From contig NZ_NNRM01000017.1 of the NCBI RefSeq assembly GCF_002252525.1, positions 558,001 to 622,000 on the forward strand: a stretch of 64,000 nucleotides of DNA, in the 5' to 3' direction. The first letter of the stretch is position 1. Each line of letters starts with the position of its first letter. Origin of the DNA: Brucella pseudogrignonensis. GTDB taxonomy: Bacteria; Pseudomonadota; Alphaproteobacteria; Rhizobiales; Rhizobiaceae. Below are positions 43,937 to 53,636 of this stretch, piece by piece. The translations under genes and the position numbers were made by a program. Under the pieces are notes generated by a model. The model was not told the DNA's origin. It saw only the letters and a program-made list of their open reading frames with translations, and did not search any database.

Positions 43937-44887
43937 GTGTCCAGTACGTTGCCAGCACATATGCACCCCACCCGTTCCTTTCAGGGTTTGATCCTGACGC
44001 TCCATAACTATTGGGCGGAACACGGTTGCGCTATTTTGCAGCCTTACGACATGGAAGTAGGGGCGGGTACGTTCCACCCGGCGACGACTTTGCGTTCGCT
44101 CGGGCCAAAGCCTTGGAAAGCTGCGTATGTGCAGCCGTCGCGCCGTCCGAAGGATGGCCGCTATGGTGAAAATCCAAACCGCTTGCAGCATTATTATCAG
44201 TATCAGGTGATCATCAAGCCATCGCCGCCGAACCTGCAGGACCTTTATCTCGGTTCGCTTCGCGCTATCGGTCTTGATCCGACGCTGCATGACGTGCGTT
44301 TCGTGGAAGACGACTGGGAAAGCCCGACGCTCGGCGCTTGGGGTCTTGGTTGGGAATGCTGGTGTGACGGCATGGAAGTGTCGCAGTTCACTTACTTCCA
44401 GCAGGTTTGCGGCATTGAATGCTCGCCGGTCGCGGGCGAATTGACCTATGGTCTTGAACGCCTCGCCATGTATGTGCAGGGCGTGGACAATGTCTATGAC
44501 CTCAACTTCAATGGTCTCGAAGGCGAAGAAAAAGTCACCTATGGCGACGTTTTCCTACAGGCTGAGCAGGAATATTCCCGCTACAATTTCGAAATGGCGA
44601 ATACCGATATTCTGCACCAGCATTTTATTGATGCAGAGCGCGAATGCGCTGCGATTTTGAAGGCAGGCAGCACGGGCGAAGGCTCGCTGCATAAATGCGT
44701 TTTCCCGGCCTATGACCAGTGCATCAAGGCATCCCATGTCTTCAACCTGATGGATGCGCGCGGCGTGATCTCGGTTACTGAACGTCAGAGCTATATCCTG
44801 CGCGTGCGCAATCTCGCGCGTCAGTGCGGCGAAGCTTTCTTGTTGACGGATGCCGGTGGTTTTAATCTCAAGCGTGAGGGCGAGTAA
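43937..44887 (+). CDS. glyQ: glycyl-tRNA synthetase alpha subunit
   Basis: A 316-residue catalytic subunit of the bacterial alpha2-beta2 glycyl-tRNA synthetase. Class II motifs include [39 protein letters not shown] and [20 protein letters not shown]. The start is GTG 43937; an ATG eight codons later ([12 protein letters not shown]) gives the length usual in relatives and may be the true one. It is followed after 5 bp by glyS. Confidence 0.97.
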   Translation: MSSTLPAHMHPTRSFQGLILTLHNYWAEHGCAILQPYDMEVGAGTFHPATTLRSLGPKPWKAAYVQPSRRPKDGRYGENPNRLQHYYQYQVIIKPSPPNLQDLYLGSLRAIGLDPTLHDVRFVEDDWESPTLGAWGLGWECWCDGMEVSQFTYFQQVCGIECSPVAGELTYGLERLAMYVQGVDNVYDLNFNGLEGEEKVTYGDVFLQAEQEYSRYNFEMANTDILHQHFIDAERECAAILKAGSTGEGSLHKCVFPAYDQCIKASHVFNLMDARGVISVTERQSYILRVRNLARQCGEAFLLTDAGGFNLKREGE

Positions 44888-44892
44888 TTAAT

Positions 44893-47184
44893 ATGCCTGA
44901 TTTGTTGCTCGAACTTTTCTCCGAAGAAATCCCGGCCCGCATGCAGCGCAAAGCTGCAGGTGATTTCAAGAAGATGATCACCGATGGTCTGGTGGAAGCC
45001 GGTCTGACCTATGAGGCCACGACCGCCTATTGGACCCCGCGCCGTTTGACGCTCGATATTCGCGGTCTGACCGTGCGCTCGAAAGACGTGCATGAGGACG
45101 TAAAAGGCCCATCCGTCACGGCACCGGAACAAGCCATTGCGGGCTTTCTCCGTAAGGCTGGATTGACCGATGTGTCTCAGGCACATGTGCATTCCGATCC
45201 AAAGAAGGGCGATTTCTACGTTGCTCATCTGACCAAGCCGGGCCGCGCTGCGGAAGAAATCATTGCTGAACTCGTACCGCAGACAATCCGCAACTTCCCT
45301 TGGCCAAAATCCATGCGCTGGGGTGCAGCTTCGTCAAAGCCGGGTGCACTTCGCTGGGTGCGTCCGCTGCAATCGATCCTCTGCACCTTCGGTCCTGAAA
45401 CCGAAGAAACGGTTGTGGTCGAGTTTGACGTTGACGGCATCAAGTCGGGCAATCTCACCTATGGTCATCGTTTCCTGAGCGATGGTCAGGCGATCAAAGT
45501 GCGCCGTTTTGACGATTACGTCGAAAAGCTCGAAAAGGCTTTTGTGGTGCTCGACGCCGAGCGCCGCAAGGAAATCATCTCGCAGGACGCGCATAACCTG
45601 GCTTTCGCCTCCGGTCTGGAACTGGTCGAAGATGCGGGTCTTCTCGAAGAGGTTTCTGGTCTGGTCGAATGGCCTGTCGTGCTGATGGGCGAGTTTGAGG
45701 AAGAGTTTCTGGCGATTCCGCCGGAAGTCATTCAGCTGACAATCCGCGTGAACCAGAAATGCTTGGTCACCCGCAAGCAGGGCGAAACAGAAGCACTGTC
45801 GAACAAGTTCATTCTGGTGTCCAACATCGCTGCACGCGATGGCGGCACGGAAATCGCTTACGGCAATGGCAAGGTCGTGCGCGCACGTCTCTCCGATGCG
45901 CTTTATTTCTGGCACACGGATCAGCACGATCTGCCGGACCTCGACAAGCTTTTGGCTTCTGGCGAAAAATTCGGCCTTGATCTGAAAAAGCCGCTTGATC
46001 AGCGCATGGCGCGTCTGGATGCGCTCAATGTGACCTTCCATGCCAAACTCGGCACGCAAGGACAGCGAGTTCAACGCATCCGCGAGCTGGCGGCTGAGAT
46101 CGCGCCGCTGGTCGGTGCCGATCCTGCGCTTGCAGCGCGCGCGGCAGTTCTGGCAAAGGCCGATCTGACAACGGAAGTTGTCGGCGAATTCCCTGAACTT
46201 CAGGGCGCGATGGGTCGCAAATATGCTCTGCTTCAGGGCGAAGACGAATCCGTCGCTACGGCTCTCGAAGAACATTACAAGCCGCAAGGCCCGTCTGATT
46301 TCGTACCGAAAAATCCGGTTGCCGTTGCTGTCGCCTTGGCTGACAAGCTCGACACGCTGATTGGTTTCTGGGCGATTGACGAAAAGCCTACCGGCTCGAA
46401 AGACCCGTTTGCTCTGCGTCGTGCAGCGCTGGGTGTGATCCGTCTGGTTCTGTCGCAGGACTGGAAGTTCCCGCTCTTGCCACTTCTGCGCTCGGCTTAT
46501 GCCGCTCTCAAAGAAGGTCAGGTTCAGCGCAGACTGCGTGAGTTTGAAGCCAAGCTCGCAGATGAAAAATCTGGCGATGTTGATGGTGAGCAGGACGTCG
46601 ATAACGCATTGCGCAATCTGGAAGCAGAGGTGCGTGCGCAAGAAGCCAATGCTGAGCCGTTGCTGGCTGATCTGCTGTCCTTCTTGCATGACCGTTTCAA
46701 GGTTCACTTGAAAGAAGACGGCGCACGTCACGACGCAATTGATGCGGTTCTGACTTCGGATGCCGACAATCTTCTGCTGGTTGCCCGTCGTTTGGAAGCC
46801 TTGATCGTCTTCATCAATGAAGAAGACGGCAAGAACCTTCTGGCTGGCACGAAGCGCGCTGCCAACATTCTGGCCGCGGAAGAAAAGAAGGGCACCAAGG
46901 TCGCTCAAAGCGTCGATGCCGCTCTCTTGAAGCTCAATGAGGAAAAGGCGCTTTATGCGGCTGTAAACCTCGCAGCTCAAGAAGCCGAAGAAGCCATTGC
47001 CCGCGAAGATTTCGGCGGCGCAATGCTGGCGCTGGCCAAGCTGCGCGGTCCGGTTGATACTTTCTTCGAGAAGGTACTGGTCAATGACGAGGACGAAAAC
47101 GTCCGCGCCAATCGCCTTGCACTGCTTGAACAAATCCGCACCGCTACCAGCAAGGTGGCCGATTTCTCGAAAATCGCCGGATAA
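44893..47184 (+). CDS. glyS: glycyl-tRNA synthetase beta subunit
   Basis: A 763-residue beta subunit that binds tRNA-Gly. It starts [18 protein letters not shown], the family opening, and has the inner block [11 protein letters not shown] and the HD-like [18 protein letters not shown] region; the anticodon-binding domain fills the C-terminal 150 residues, with an insertion of about 60 residues ([20 protein letters not shown]). It is co-transcribed with glyQ (5-bp gap) and ends at a strong hairpin. Confidence 0.96.
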   Translation: MPDLLLELFSEEIPARMQRKAAGDFKKMITDGLVEAGLTYEATTAYWTPRRLTLDIRGLTVRSKDVHEDVKGPSVTAPEQAIAGFLRKAGLTDVSQAHVHSDPKKGDFYVAHLTKPGRAAEEIIAELVPQTIRNFPWPKSMRWGAASSKPGALRWVRPLQSILCTFGPETEETVVVEFDVDGIKSGNLTYGHRFLSDGQAIKVRRFDDYVEKLEKAFVVLDAERRKEIISQDAHNLAFASGLELVEDAGLLEEVSGLVEWPVVLMGEFEEEFLAIPPEVIQLTIRVNQKCLVTRKQGETEALSNKFILVSNIAARDGGTEIAYGNGKVVRARLSDALYFWHTDQHDLPDLDKLLASGEKFGLDLKKPLDQRMARLDALNVTFHAKLGTQGQRVQRIRELAAEIAPLVGADPALAARAAVLAKADLTTEVVGEFPELQGAMGRKYALLQGEDESVATALEEHYKPQGPSDFVPKNPVAVAVALADKLDTLIGFWAIDEKPTGSKDPFALRRAALGVIRLVLSQDWKFPLLPLLRSAYAALKEGQVQRRLREFEAKLADEKSGDVDGEQDVDNALRNLEAEVRAQEANAEPLLADLLSFLHDRFKVHLKEDGARHDAIDAVLTSDADNLLLVARRLEALIVFINEEDGKNLLAGTKRAANILAAEEKKGTKVAQSVDAALLKLNEEKALYAAVNLAAQEAEEAIAREDFGGAMLALAKLRGPVDTFFEKVLVNDEDENVRANRLALLEQIRTATSKVADFSKIAG

Positions 47185-47186
47185 GT

Positions 47187-47215
47187 AAAAAAGCCGCCTC
47201 AAAGGCGGCTTTTTT
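47187..47215 (+). terminator. terminator of glyQS
   Basis: Perfect 12-bp stem AAAAAAGCCGCC/GGCGGCTTTTTT with a TCAAA loop, two bases after the glyS stop. Confidence 0.95.
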
Positions 47216-47334
47216 AATAACTCATTCCGATCTTGCATGAAGTGCTGATTGGAGTCTCTTGCTCAAAAGCGACGCTTTGTGTAGCTACGACATGCACGCA
47301 AAAGCGCAGTAACAATGAATAAGGGCTGAAGCCT

Positions 47335-48306
47335 TTGGCCGACATTCTGGAATTTGACGATAAAGCTGTTTCGCGCGCGGTGGCTGTGCTCACCCGTGGC
47401 GGCCTTGTCGCGATTCCGACAGAGACGGTCTATGGTCTTGCGGCTGACGCAGCGCATGGCGAAGGCGTTGCCGGTATTTTCGCCGCCAAAGGCCGTCCGC
47501 AGTTTAATCCGCTTATCGCCCATGTCGATAGCATCGCCATGGCCGAGCGTTATGTGACTTTCGATCCGATCTCACGCAAACTCGCAGAGGCTTTCTGGCC
47601 GGGACCGCTGACACTTGTTCTGCCGCTTAAAGCTAAACAGGACACGCCGCGCCCTATCCATCCGCTGGTGACGGCAGGGCTTGATACACTCGCCATCCGT
47701 ATGCCAACGGGGCAGGTGCGTGATGTTATAAAGAATCTGGACGGCCCTGTTGCTGCACCAAGCGCCAATACTTCGGGTCGTATCAGTCCGACATCTGCGA
47801 AAGCCGTGGCGGATGATTTGGGCAATAAGATCGACATGATCCTCGATGCTGGTCCGTGTGGCGTGGGTGTTGAATCGACTATTCTTAAGGTTGAAGACGA
47901 GCGCGTGCGTCTGCTGCGCCCCGGTGGTTTAGCCGCAGAAGAGATTGAAGCGTTGATTGGCGTTAAGCTTGAACGTGCGGAGCATAAGGCCGCTATTCAA
48001 GCGCCGGGCATGATGGAATCCCATTATGCGCCTGATGCTGCCGTGCGGCTTGATGCTGCAAGCGTTGATGCGGGCGAGGCATTGCTGGCTTTCGGACCAG
48101 AGCGCGTGACCGGTGCCGATAAAGCGCTTGCTGTGCTGAACCTCAGCCCATCGGGCGATTTGCGCGAAGCGGCCAGCAATCTGTTTGATTTCATGCGCAG
48201 GCTTGATGCAAGCGGCGCGCGCACCATTGCTGTTGAACCCATTCCTTTTGATGGTCTCGGTGAGGCCATCAATGATCGTCTTAAACGCGCGGCTGCCCCG
48301 CGCTAA
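47335..48306 (+). CDS. L-threonylcarbamoyladenylate synthase, Sua5 type
   Basis: A 323-residue enzyme that makes threonylcarbamoyl-AMP for the t6A modification of tRNA. The N-terminal YrdC domain (1-200) has GGLVAIPTETVYGLAADAAH, KGRPQFNPLIAHV and GPVAAPSANTSGRISPTSA. The C-terminal part from about residue 220 (MMESHYAPDAAVRLDAAS) is the extra Sua5 domain, so this is Sua5 rather than the short TsaC. The start is TTG 47335. It is followed 25 bp later by the FAD oxidase gene. Confidence 0.93.
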   Translation: MADILEFDDKAVSRAVAVLTRGGLVAIPTETVYGLAADAAHGEGVAGIFAAKGRPQFNPLIAHVDSIAMAERYVTFDPISRKLAEAFWPGPLTLVLPLKAKQDTPRPIHPLVTAGLDTLAIRMPTGQVRDVIKNLDGPVAAPSANTSGRISPTSAKAVADDLGNKIDMILDAGPCGVGVESTILKVEDERVRLLRPGGLAAEEIEALIGVKLERAEHKAAIQAPGMMESHYAPDAAVRLDAASVDAGEALLAFGPERVTGADKALAVLNLSPSGDLREAASNLFDFMRRLDASGARTIAVEPIPFDGLGEAINDRLKRAAAPR

Positions 48307-48331
48307 TTCCCCCAACTGACAAGAGAAGCAC

Positions 48332-49744
48332 ATGCTCGACACCGCCCTGATCGAACGTTTTGCAGCCATCGTTGGCGAAAAAAATGCGCTGACCGCGCCG
48401 GAAGATATTGCGCCTTTCATGATCGAACAGCGCGATCTCTATCAGGGCCGTTCGCCACTGGTTCTGCGCCCTGCTTCGACGGAAGAAGTTTCTGCTATCC
48501 TGAAACTTGCCAATGAAACCAAGACGCCGGTCGTCCCGCAGGGCGGCAATACTGGTCTTGTTGGCGGTCAGACGCCTGATCAGAGCAACACCACGATTGT
48601 TCTGTCGCTTGGCCGCATGAACAAGGTGCGCTCGGTTGATCCGGTCGGTAATCTGGTGACGGTCGAAGCCGGTGTGATCCTCAAAAACCTTCAGGACGAA
48701 GCGCAGAAAGTGGGCCGTCTGTTCCCGTTGTCGCTTGGTGCGGAAGGTTCCTGCCAGGTTGGCGGCAATCTTGGTTCAAACGCTGGCGGCACGGCTGTTC
48801 TGGCCTATGGCAATATGCGCGAGCTTTGCCTCGGTCTTGAAGTGGTTCTGCCAAGCGGCGAAATCCTCAATGATCTGCGCTATGTGAAGAAGGACAACAC
48901 CGGCTATGATCTCAAAGATCTGTTTGTCGGTTCGGAAGGCACGCTTGGTGTTATCACTGCTGCCGTTTTGAAGATTTACCCGCAGCCAAAGGGCAAGGGC
49001 GTTGCCTATGCCGGTCTTCGCAGCCCGGAAGACGTGCTTCGCCTGTTCCAGCTTGCCAACGAACATGCAGGTCCGTCGCTCACTGGCTTTGAACTGATGC
49101 CGCGTGTCGGCGTTGAGTTTACAATTGCTCATGTCGACGGCGTTCGCGATCCGCTCGAAAGCCCGCATGACTGGTATGTGCTGGTGGATATTTCTTCGAC
49201 CCGTTCGGAAGACGATGCGCGCACGACGCTTGAAACCATCCTGACGGAAGCGTTCGAGAACGATATTATTCAGGATGCAGCGATTGCCGAGAGCGTTGCA
49301 CAGGCACAGATGTTCTGGAAAATGCGCGAGGAAATGTCCTGGGCGCAGAAGCCGGAAGGCGGCTCGATCAAGCACGATATCTCGGTGCCTGTCGCAAAAA
49401 TCCCGGAATTCATTCACGAAGCCAATGCGGCAACGCTGGAAATGATTCCCGGCTCGCGTATTGTTTGTTTCGGCCATATTGGCGATGGTAATCTGCACTA
49501 TAACGTGTCGCAGCCGGTGGGTGCCGATAAGCAAGCTTTCCTTGATCGTTGGCACGATTTAAATCATCGCATTCATACAATTGTTGCTTCTTATACCGGA
49601 TCGATCTCCGCAGAGCACGGTATCGGCGTATTGAAGCGCGAGGAGCTCGCCTTCTTCAAACAGGACGTAGCTCTTGAATTGATGCGCCGTATTAAGAAAT
49701 CATTCGACCCGAATGGCATTATGAATCCGGGTAAAGTGCTGTAA
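48332..49744 (+). CDS. FAD-binding D-2-hydroxyacid dehydrogenase (D-2-hydroxyglutarate/D-lactate type)
   Basis: A 470-residue flavoprotein. The PCMH-type FAD domain has VVPQGGNTGLVGGQTPDQSN, GAEGSCQVGGNLGSNAGGTA and LFVGSEGTLGVITAAVLKIY. The C-terminal FAD-oxidase domain has CFGHIGDGNLHYNVSQP and SAEHGIGVLKREELAF with metal-binding His. These are the hallmarks of the D-2-hydroxyglutarate/D-lactate dehydrogenase group; which substrate is used cannot be decided. It lies just after the Sua5 gene. Confidence 0.9.
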   Translation: MLDTALIERFAAIVGEKNALTAPEDIAPFMIEQRDLYQGRSPLVLRPASTEEVSAILKLANETKTPVVPQGGNTGLVGGQTPDQSNTTIVLSLGRMNKVRSVDPVGNLVTVEAGVILKNLQDEAQKVGRLFPLSLGAEGSCQVGGNLGSNAGGTAVLAYGNMRELCLGLEVVLPSGEILNDLRYVKKDNTGYDLKDLFVGSEGTLGVITAAVLKIYPQPKGKGVAYAGLRSPEDVLRLFQLANEHAGPSLTGFELMPRVGVEFTIAHVDGVRDPLESPHDWYVLVDISSTRSEDDARTTLETILTEAFENDIIQDAAIAESVAQAQMFWKMREEMSWAQKPEGGSIKHDISVPVAKIPEFIHEANAATLEMIPGSRIVCFGHIGDGNLHYNVSQPVGADKQAFLDRWHDLNHRIHTIVASYTGSISAEHGIGVLKREELAFFKQDVALELMRRIKKSFDPNGIMNPGKVL

Positions 49745-49766
49745 TTCCAGCAAATAAGAAGAAATT

Positions 49767-49792
49767 AAGGCGGGCAGGAAACTGTCCGCCTT
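49767..49792 (+). terminator. terminator after the FAD dehydrogenase gene
   Basis: Stem AAGGCGG-GCAG/CTGT-CCGCCTT (one G-T pair) around GAAA, then TTCATTT. Confidence 0.85.
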
Positions 49793-50014
49793 TCATTTAT
49801 GTAAACGCAAATTAGCAAGAATTACTGACTTCTTACACCTGGTTGTAAAGCAGTAACCAAATGAAAAAGCAGGGAAAAGTTAACCTAACGCGTTAAGCGC
49901 ATCGGTAATAAACGCGGTCTATTCTCCAAATCAACAAGAGCGAACATCGCTCAAAAGAGAAGCCGGAATAACTGGCTCTCAAAAAACAGGCAGAGATAGA
50001 CAGAGGCGTCGAAA

Positions 50015-50584
50015 ATGATGAGCAGCGGACTTAAGAAGCCAGAATGGGCAGGTCAGGAACTTCGGCTCGATCCGTTTCACCTTCCGCAGGTTGTGACCTA
50101 TGCGGCAGAAGATTGCGATGCAGACGTAACCTTCACCATTAGTGAACGTGGTGCGGTTATCCGCCAGATCCTGCCATCGAGCGGCTTGCCAATGTCGCTC
50201 GCTCTTCCGATCAACGCATTCATCGGCGTGACAGCTCGCGCTGTCGAAGACGAGTTTGGCGAAATCACCGTAACGCTTGAACTGATGCATGAAGATCCGC
50301 AGCTTTCTGTGCCGCTGCTGGTTGCTCACGACCTGACCGATGTTGCTGCTGACTGGCGCGCCTGGGCTGCAACCTTCAATCTGCCAATGATGCTGGTGGA
50401 AGAAGATGGCGTTGCGCGTCCGCTTTATGAAAGCACTGGCCCGGTTCGCACCGGAGAACCACAGGCACGCCGTCAGGGGCAGGAACCGCGCCGCCGCCGC
50501 CCTCGCTTCCTTGCCCGCCGCAAAACCGGTTCGCTGGGCGTGCGTATGGTCATTGAAGGCCGTGAGATTATCGCTCGAAACTAG
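50015..50584 (+). CDS. DUF6101-like protein
   Basis: A 189-residue soluble protein, with KKPEWAGQELRLDPFHLPQV at the start, a central ERGAVIRQILPSSGLPMSLA and ITVTLELMHEDPQLSVPLLV, then an Arg/Pro-rich linker (RRQGQEPRRRRPRFLARRK) and a short tail. I think it belongs to DUF6101, common in Rhizobiales, without known function. The basic tail suggests binding to nucleic acid or membrane, but that is inference. It is a single gene; a candidate small RNA starts 120 bp downstream. Confidence 0.7.
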   Translation: MMSSGLKKPEWAGQELRLDPFHLPQVVTYAAEDCDADVTFTISERGAVIRQILPSSGLPMSLALPINAFIGVTARAVEDEFGEITVTLELMHEDPQLSVPLLVAHDLTDVAADWRAWAATFNLPMMLVEEDGVARPLYESTGPVRTGEPQARRQGQEPRRRRPRFLARRKTGSLGVRMVIEGREIIARN

Positions 50585-50671
50585 AACGCATCCAGAAATT
50601 CGCTCCAAGAGCTGCATCAAAGCGATACGAATTTCGGGTTCGCCATACTAGTAGGTCATCACATTCGCGTG

Positions 50672-50700
50672 TGAACACGTTCTCGTCGGATTTCTATACT
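50672..50700 (+). promoter_or_regulatory. candidate promoter of the small RNA
   Basis: -35 TGAACA at 50672-50677 (4 of 6 matches), 17-bp spacer and -10 TATACT at 50695-50700, which would start transcription near 50707. By-eye match only. Confidence 0.4.
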
Positions 50701-50706
50701 ATCTAA

Positions 50707-50843
50707 AGAATAACGCACCGCTCGGTGGTCGTCTGGAAAGATGAAGGACCTTTCCAGACATCAAAGGCCTCGATGCCGGAGCAACCAACTTGGCTGACCT
50801 CCAGCAAGCCACCCGGATGGTAATCCCATCCGGGTAATTTTTT
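50707..50843 (+). ncRNA. candidate structured small RNA with intrinsic terminator
   Basis: About 137 bases with no sensible reading frame. Hairpins: CACCG-CT-CGGTG (50716-50727), TCTGGAAAG/CTTTCCAGA (50732-50758, 9 bp, perfect), possible GGAG/CTCC around a CCAACTTGG palindrome, and a last stem ACCCGGATGG/CCATCCGGGT (50811-50835) followed by six T. The T-run is only on the plus strand, and the next gene is on the other strand, so the terminator belongs to a plus-strand transcript, either an independent RNA or the long 3' end of the DUF6101-like message. I do not recognise an Rfam family. Confidence 0.45.
50811..50843 (+). terminator. intrinsic terminator (plus strand)
   Basis: 10-bp perfect stem ACCCGGATGG/CCATCCGGGT around TAATC, followed by AATTTTTT. 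No T-run on the minus strand. Confidence 0.9.
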
Positions 50844-50850
50844 ATTCAGA

Positions 50851-51600
50851 TTACTTTTTGCGACTGAGAAACGCCATTACGGCTTCGCGCGCTTCGCTCG
50901 ACGTGAGCCGCTCGGCAAAATGCTTTGCTTCTCTTGCGATGCGATCAGCAACAGGTTCGGCAGGCATACGCATCAGGCTGCGAGCAATCTGCATGGCCTG
51001 CGGAGGCTTGGCAGCAATTTCCTCTGCAGCTTTCAGCACTTCTGCTTCCAGCTCGCTGCTTTCTACAACCTTATAGACAATGCCCGCTTCAAGTGCTGCC
51101 TGCGCATCGAAGCCATGCCCCAGTGCGAGCAATGCAAATGCCTTCTGATGCCCCATCAGCGATGGTGCAAGCAGGCTGGAGGCCGCTTCCGGTACGAGTC
51201 CGAGATCAACAAAAGGCGTGCGAAACAACGCATGGTTAGTGGCAAACGTCAGGTCGCAATGAAGATGGATTGTCGTGCCGATCCCGATAGCCAGGCCATC
51301 GACGCCGGATATGACCGGCTTCTTCGAGCCCGATAGGGCTGCGAGAAAATTCAGAATGTCATTGCCCATATTGCCGTCCGACGCGGCAGCCATGAAATCC
51401 TGCATGTCGTTGCCTGACGAGAATGCGCCGGGCACGCCCAAAAACACATGCACGCGCACCGCATCATCGGCATCGCCATCTACAAGCGCCTTGGCCATTG
51501 CCGCATACATTGCGCGGGTGATGGCATTTTTCTTGTCGGCCCGATTAAACCGGATGATCTGCACTGCACCTTTGCGTTCGATCAGAACATGCTCGCTCAT
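50851..51600 (-). CDS. enoyl-CoA hydratase/isomerase family protein
   Basis: A 249-residue crotonase-fold protein. AFSSGNDMQDFMAAAS and SGVDGLAIGIGTTIHLHCD form the oxyanion-hole regions; FVDLGLVPEAASSLLAPSLM follows. The residue pattern (Pro-Glu-Ala in this last block) is found in hydratases and in delta3-delta2 isomerases; the exact reaction is not certain. Its start lies two bases after the acyl-CoA dehydrogenase stop, so both are made from one message and act in fatty acid or branched-chain acyl breakdown. Confidence 0.9.
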   Translation of the reverse strand: MSEHVLIERKGAVQIIRFNRADKKNAITRAMYAAMAKALVDGDADDAVRVHVFLGVPGAFSSGNDMQDFMAAASDGNMGNDILNFLAALSGSKKPVISGVDGLAIGIGTTIHLHCDLTFATNHALFRTPFVDLGLVPEAASSLLAPSLMGHQKAFALLALGHGFDAQAALEAGIVYKVVESSELEAEVLKAAEEIAAKPPQAMQIARSLMRMPAEPVADRIAREAKHFAERLTSSEAREAVMAFLSRKK

Positions 51601-51602
51601 AA

Positions 51603-53381
51603 TCAGACCTCCAGCGCGGATTTTGCAGCTGCAAGGCTGACTGCGCCGCTGATGACGGTGTCCTTGAGGGATGAGACTTCCGCAAGCATGTTTTCGGCAA
51701 AGAAACGGCAAAGCGCAGCGCGGCCGGCATCGTCACTGTTAAGTGCTGCGCGCGCGAGATACGCACCGCCAGCAGTCAGGGAGAGCAGGCGCTGATACGG
51801 CGTTGCGCCAGCCAGCGCTTCTTCTGTACGGCCTTCGCTTGCCGTCTTTTGCAGCCATTCGGTGGCTTCACGCGCATCTTTGATGGCGGCCGAAAGACGT
51901 GAACCCGTTTCGCCAAGTTCAGGACGGTTCGATTTTGTCGCTTTGTCCGCTTCTTGCTGCAGTTCGGCGAGATAGTTGCCGATGCGCTCACCATTGCCGA
52001 GCGGTAACTTGCGCAGCACAAGGTCAATGGCCTGAATGCCATTTGTACCTTCATAAATCGGAGTAATGCGGGCATCGCGCAGCAATTGCGCTGCACCGGT
52101 TTCTTCGATGAAGCCCATGCCGCCATGGATCTGCACGCCAAGCGAGGCCACATCCACGCCGACATCAGTTGCAAAGCTTTTGGCCAAAGGTGTGAGCAGT
52201 CCGGCGCGATCCGACCAGAATTGTGCGTCAGCACCCTCTGTTGCATGACTCATATCGATCGCATGGGCGCATGAATAGGTGATGGAGCGGGCAACCTGTG
52301 TCAGCGCTTTCATGGTGAGCAACATACGTTGCACATCCGGGTGCTCGATAATTGGGCTCATGCCAGCCTTGGGATCAGCACCCAAGGCGCGGCCCTGTTT
52401 GCGGTCTTTGGCGTAGTTCAATGCCTGCTGATAGGCGGCTTCGGCCACGCCAACGCCCTGAATACCAACCAGCAAACGGGCATTGTTCATCATGGTGAAC
52501 ATGCAGGCGAGGCCGCGATTTTCTTCGCCAATCAGATAACCAACGGCACCTGTTTCCTCGCCTTTCACGAACCCATCGCCATAGATCATGGTGCAGGTAG
52601 GGGAGGCATGAATGCCCATCTTGTGTTCCAGGCCCGAGCAGAACAGATCGTTGCGTCGGCCAAGCGAACCATCTGCATTGACGAGGAATTTTGGCACAAG
52701 AAACAGCGATATGCCCTTGGTTCCGGCAGGTGCATCAGGCAGGCGAGCCAGCACCAGATGCACAATATTGTCGGTCAGGTCATGTTCGCCATAGGTAATG
52801 AAAATCTTCTGGCCAAAAATACGATATGAACCATCATCGCTGCGCTCTGCACGCGCACGCAATGCACCGAGATCAGAGCCCGCCTGTGGCTCTGTCAGGT
52901 TCATGGTGCCCATCCACTCGCCGGTGATGAGTTTCTCTAAATACGTGTCTTTCAGCTCTTTTGAGGCGTGCTTTTCCAGTGCTTCGACCGCGCCCATGGT
53001 GAGCGTAGGAGCGATAGCAAACGCCAAAGTGCCGGAGTTCCACATTTCGCTGACAGCCACCGACATCATGGTTGGCAGGCCCTGGCCGCCATATTCCGGC
53101 GTGCCGGTTAGTGAATTCCAGCCGCCCGCAATCCAGTCGGCATAAAGCTCTTTCCAACCGGGCGCCGTCGTTACAACGCCATCTTTGACAGTGGCTCCAT
53201 GCCTGTCACCGGTGATGCGAAGTGGTTCCACGCGCTCGGAGGCAAACCTACCTGCTTCTTCCAGAATAGCTTCCGCCAGATCGGCGGAAAATTCGGGGAA
53301 ACGGTTCTCTTCAATGGCTGTTTCAAGGCCTGCGACCTTCATCAGCGTATGGGAAATTTCGGAAACCGGCGCGCGATACAT
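51603..53381 (-). CDS. acyl-CoA dehydrogenase (long, 592 residues)
   Basis: A flavoprotein that introduces the alpha-beta double bond into acyl-CoA. The FAD/substrate domains have WMGTMNLTEPQAGSDLGALR and RIFGQKIFITYGEHDLTDNI; the catalytic Glu is in RDARITPIYEGTNGIQAIDL. A C-terminal extension of about 150 residues after the core places it in the long acyl-CoA dehydrogenase group with FadE5/AcdA-type proteins. ATG 53381 follows GGAGGAAAG; the upstream 19 codons are unlikely. It leads an operon with the crotonase. A LiuR/FadP-type site lies about 110 bp upstream. Confidence 0.93.
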   Translation of the reverse strand: MYRAPVSEISHTLMKVAGLETAIEENRFPEFSADLAEAILEEAGRFASERVEPLRITGDRHGATVKDGVVTTAPGWKELYADWIAGGWNSLTGTPEYGGQGLPTMMSVAVSEMWNSGTLAFAIAPTLTMGAVEALEKHASKELKDTYLEKLITGEWMGTMNLTEPQAGSDLGALRARAERSDDGSYRIFGQKIFITYGEHDLTDNIVHLVLARLPDAPAGTKGISLFLVPKFLVNADGSLGRRNDLFCSGLEHKMGIHASPTCTMIYGDGFVKGEETGAVGYLIGEENRGLACMFTMMNNARLLVGIQGVGVAEAAYQQALNYAKDRKQGRALGADPKAGMSPIIEHPDVQRMLLTMKALTQVARSITYSCAHAIDMSHATEGADAQFWSDRAGLLTPLAKSFATDVGVDVASLGVQIHGGMGFIEETGAAQLLRDARITPIYEGTNGIQAIDLVLRKLPLGNGERIGNYLAELQQEADKATKSNRPELGETGSRLSAAIKDAREATEWLQKTASEGRTEEALAGATPYQRLLSLTAGGAYLARAALNSDDAGRAALCRFFAENMLAEVSSLKDTVISGAVSLAAAKSALEV

Positions 53382-53486
53382 CTTTCCTCCACTTGGCCTT
53401 TGTATGGGTCTCTCCTCGGAAACCCGTCCCGCGGCCAATCAGGCAGCGGGAACATAACGGCTATTGATATAAGAGCTATCGGCTTA

Positions 53487-53501
53487 TTACGTAAACGTCA
53501 A
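53487..53501. promoter_or_regulatory. LiuR/FadP-like site upstream of the acyl-CoA dehydrogenase
   Basis: TTACGTAAACGTCAA, which on the other strand reads TTGACGTTTACGTAA, close to the motif known for regulators of fatty acid and branched-chain amino acid breakdown in proteobacteria. It is about 106 bp upstream of the acyl-CoA dehydrogenase start and 136 bp upstream of the divergent TetR start. Confidence 0.5.
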
Positions 53502-53636
53502 TATTGTGAATTGTCTTGTTGGATCACGTTCGGTTTCCTTGGGTGGTCGCAACCTCGCGCCAGATTTCCTTTTACAGCGCGAAGAAAACGCAAGTTTGTT
53601 GCGTGACAGAAAACAAACCATCTGGTAGGTTTCTTT

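Noticed and set aside
45334-47238. 634-codon open frame on the minus strand opposite glyS
   Set aside because: glyS on the plus strand is an unmistakable full-length gene; the minus frame has no recognisable motif and reflects codon bias of the real gene.
50707-50843. 6S RNA, SRP RNA or a SAM-type riboswitch
   Set aside because: The candidate lacks the end-pairing and central bubble of 6S RNA and the conserved SRP loop; it has no downstream gene on its strand to control as a riboswitch.
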